Of a stretch of 64,000 nt of DNA, positions 62,699-64,000 are shown piece after piece. The DNA comes from a virus: IMG/VR virus record IMGVR_UViG_3300046804_004994, positions 1 to 64,000 of that record, one strand, 5' to 3'. How positions within the stretch are numbered: position 1 is the first letter of the stretch; every line of letters starts with the position of its first letter. The position numbers and the translations under genes were made by a program. The notes beneath the pieces are model-generated. The model saw only the letters and a program-made list of their open reading frames with translations, had not been told where the DNA came from and did not search any database.

Positions 62699-63360
62699 AA
62701 TGTTAAGAAAGGTGTTGTGTTTTTAAAAGTTGTTTTTGCAGCAATATTTTTACTACAAATTTGATATATTACACCTTCGTCTAATTCTTTCCAATCTTTA
62801 GATGGAATTGAACAAAAATCACCTGTTTCAGGATTTGCAAATAATGTACTTCCTTGTCGCGCTAAATATATTTTACCTGATTTTGCATTATATATCCAAA
62901 CAGCAAATGTACCTTCAATTAAATCTAGAACAGATTGTATAACTGTAATTTCTGATAGATTTTTAAAATTTTCAGTAAAATACCATAACAGTGCGGGAAT
63001 AACCGCACTATCAACAGGGTTATCATTAAATGGTGTATATACTTTATTAAGTTTATCAACATTTGTTATTACACCGTTATGCGCAACTACCCAATGTTCA
63101 TATTGGAATGGATGGCTTGTAGTTTTATTATAATTTCTTTGTGAAGATGTAGGTGCTTGATTATGCCCTAAAAAATATCTTGTATTATTAGGTAATTTAA
63201 CAACGTCCATGTTTTTTGGATGACCTTCTTGTTTTTGAATAATGATTGTTTTATTAGGCAAAACAGATGCAAAACTACATGCATATTTACCTCTTTCCAA
63301 GGATGCATCGTGCAGCACATCAAACATATTTCGATTTTTTGAACCATAAATAGAGCACAT
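62695..63360 (-). CDS. Class II glutamine amidotransferase (Ntn hydrolase)
   Basis: The 221-residue protein begins MCSIYGSKNR, so after Met removal Cys would be the N-terminal nucleophile. GHNQAPTSSQRNY and VVAHNGVITNV are the class II amidotransferase signatures, followed by DSAVIPALLWYF and GTFAVWIYN. It frees ammonia from glutamine for a synthase. No partner synthase domain is fused; the overlapping glycosyltransferase gene might use an amino sugar. There is no late-type element upstream. Confidence 0.88.
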   Translation of the reverse strand: MCSIYGSKNRNMFDVLHDASLERGKYACSFASVLPNKTIIIQKQEGHPKNMDVVKLPNNTRYFLGHNQAPTSSQRNYNKTTSHPFQYEHWVVAHNGVITNVDKLNKVYTPFNDNPVDSAVIPALLWYFTENFKNLSEITVIQSVLDLIEGTFAVWIYNAKSGKIYLARQGSTLFANPETGDFCSIPSKDWKELDEGVIYQICSKNIAAKTTFKNTTPFLTL

Positions 63361-63404
63361 AATTAAATTTTAGCGTTAAATCTTTAAAAATCAATAAATA
63401 ACTT

Positions 63405-63412
63405 AATAAATA
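63405..63412 (+). promoter_or_regulatory. Late promoter-like AATAAATA
   Basis: Nine bases before the ATG at 63422; a second copy is at 63393-63400. Confidence 0.65.
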
Positions 63413-63421
63413 ATAATACAT

Positions 63422-64000
63422 ATGAGCATCTTAAACCGCCCAGGCTGGACAAACCGACAACTTTTAAATGAAGCTAGAGTAGCTCGACATGCAAGCTCAT
63501 TAGATTTATCATTAATTCAAAAACAGCTTGCTGATAAAAAAATCGGTATTCCATATAGAGATGCACGTAGATTTTTATATGACTTCTTACGTGATAACGG
63601 TATTGTTGAGGGTGACACACCAATGGCTGCAAAAGATATTAATGCTATTGTAGGTGAACTTGTCACTAATGGTAAAATTACACCTGAATTAAGTACAAAA
63701 TGGAGTGAATATGTTGCGGATAGCTCAAATCTTCAAAAGTTTATTGGTATGACCCGTTCTATTCGTGGCAGACTTGCAACTGATGCATCTGAAAATGTCC
63801 CGCTAACCCCAGAACAAATTGCTGCAAAAGCTGCTGAACAAAAACAATTACGTAAAGTTGTTAAGACAGGTGATATTGGTGAATCTGATACACTTTCTAC
63901 TGAAACACAATTTAAATTGCATAAATCAATGTTAACCGGTAAACTTAGTAAGTTGCGTCCAGCATTGATAGAATATATTTTAGATAATCTTGCAGATGAT
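63422..64000 (+). CDS. Partial late gene, function unknown (3' end outside window)
   Basis: The frame starts at ATG 63422 (MSILNRPGWTNRQLLNEARV) and stays open to the window edge, giving 193 residues. The protein is helical and charged, with Leu-Asn-Glu-Ala at residues 15-18 matching a prohead-protease site. A later part has ENVPLTPEQIAAKAAEQKQL. An AATAAATA lies 9 bases before the ATG, and another copy lies 12 bases further upstream. It could be a head or core protein; no family is recognised. Confidence 0.75.
   Translation, partial: MSILNRPGWTNRQLLNEARVARHASSLDLSLIQKQLADKKIGIPYRDARRFLYDFLRDNGIVEGDTPMAAKDINAIVGELVTNGKITPELSTKWSEYVADSSNLQKFIGMTRSIRGRLATDASENVPLTPEQIAAKAAEQKQLRKVVKTGDIGESDTLSTETQFKLHKSMLTGKLSKLRPALIEYILDNLADD

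Overview
This window is part of the genome of a large, strongly A+T-rich, tailed double-stranded DNA phage with a T4-type contractile tail (a myovirus). The evidence is a set of recognisable T4-like proteins: terminase large subunit (gp17), tail sheath (gp18), tail tube (gp19), baseplate gp6, gp25 and gp53, neck gp14, clamp loader gp44, sliding clamp gp45, helicase gp41, primase gp61 and ssDNA-binding gp32. The host cannot be read from the sequence. The low GC, the cobalamin-dependent ribonucleotide reductase and the gene content resemble aquatic T4-like phages, but that is inference. TAA, TAG and TGA all end genes here, so the code is standard. I saw no tRNA, CRISPR array or insertion sequence, and no gap longer than 300 bases without a gene.

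Layout. 1-1.5 kb: a partial HExxH protein, a small hypothetical and a PD-(D/E)XK nuclease. 1.5-18.8 kb: nine large fibre or adhesin-type genes, all on the minus strand, carrying RCC1-like and NHL-like propellers, LamG/ConA-like and PKD folds and a Thr/Ser-rich stalk. 18.8-33.2 kb: baseplate, hub, tape-measure and tube genes, with clamp loader gp44, dut, a gp16-like gene and an unknown gene embedded among them. 33.3-40.2 kb: class II ribonucleotide reductase, phosphoribosyltransferase, tail sheath, a second tube-like protein and an unknown protein. 40.2-42.4 kb: a Pol-beta-type nucleotidyltransferase, an adenylating ligase-like protein and an NMNAT-like protein. 42.4-45.8 kb: the terminase large subunit, broken into two genes by a split intein, with a homing endonuclease fused to the C-terminal half. 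45.8-53.2 kb: head/neck genes and a second adhesin cluster. 53.2-54.6 kb: a free-standing homing endonuclease. 54.6-63.4 kb: the replication block (gp61, gp45, gp32, DHH phosphoesterase, gp41), a glycosyltransferase and a glutamine amidotransferase. 63.4 kb to the edge: a partial plus-strand late gene.

Regulation. At least 27 gene starts, nearly all structural or late, have an octamer ending in TAAATA (often TATAAATA, the T4 late promoter core) only 5-12 bases before the start codon. Most of the replication and nucleotide genes do not. With T4 spacing this would start transcription at or within a few bases of the ATG, so late messages would be almost leaderless. Clear Shine-Dalgarno sequences are rare; the exception is the NMNAT-like gene.

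Most notable items: the split-intein terminase with its fused endonuclease; a late-promoter/hairpin switch on the second homing endonuclease; a 58-residue gene needing a +1 frameshift between two tail-tube genes; T4-like capsid-targeting N-termini on nucleic-acid enzymes; and a perfect 14-bp inverted repeat inside a coding gene next to gp32.
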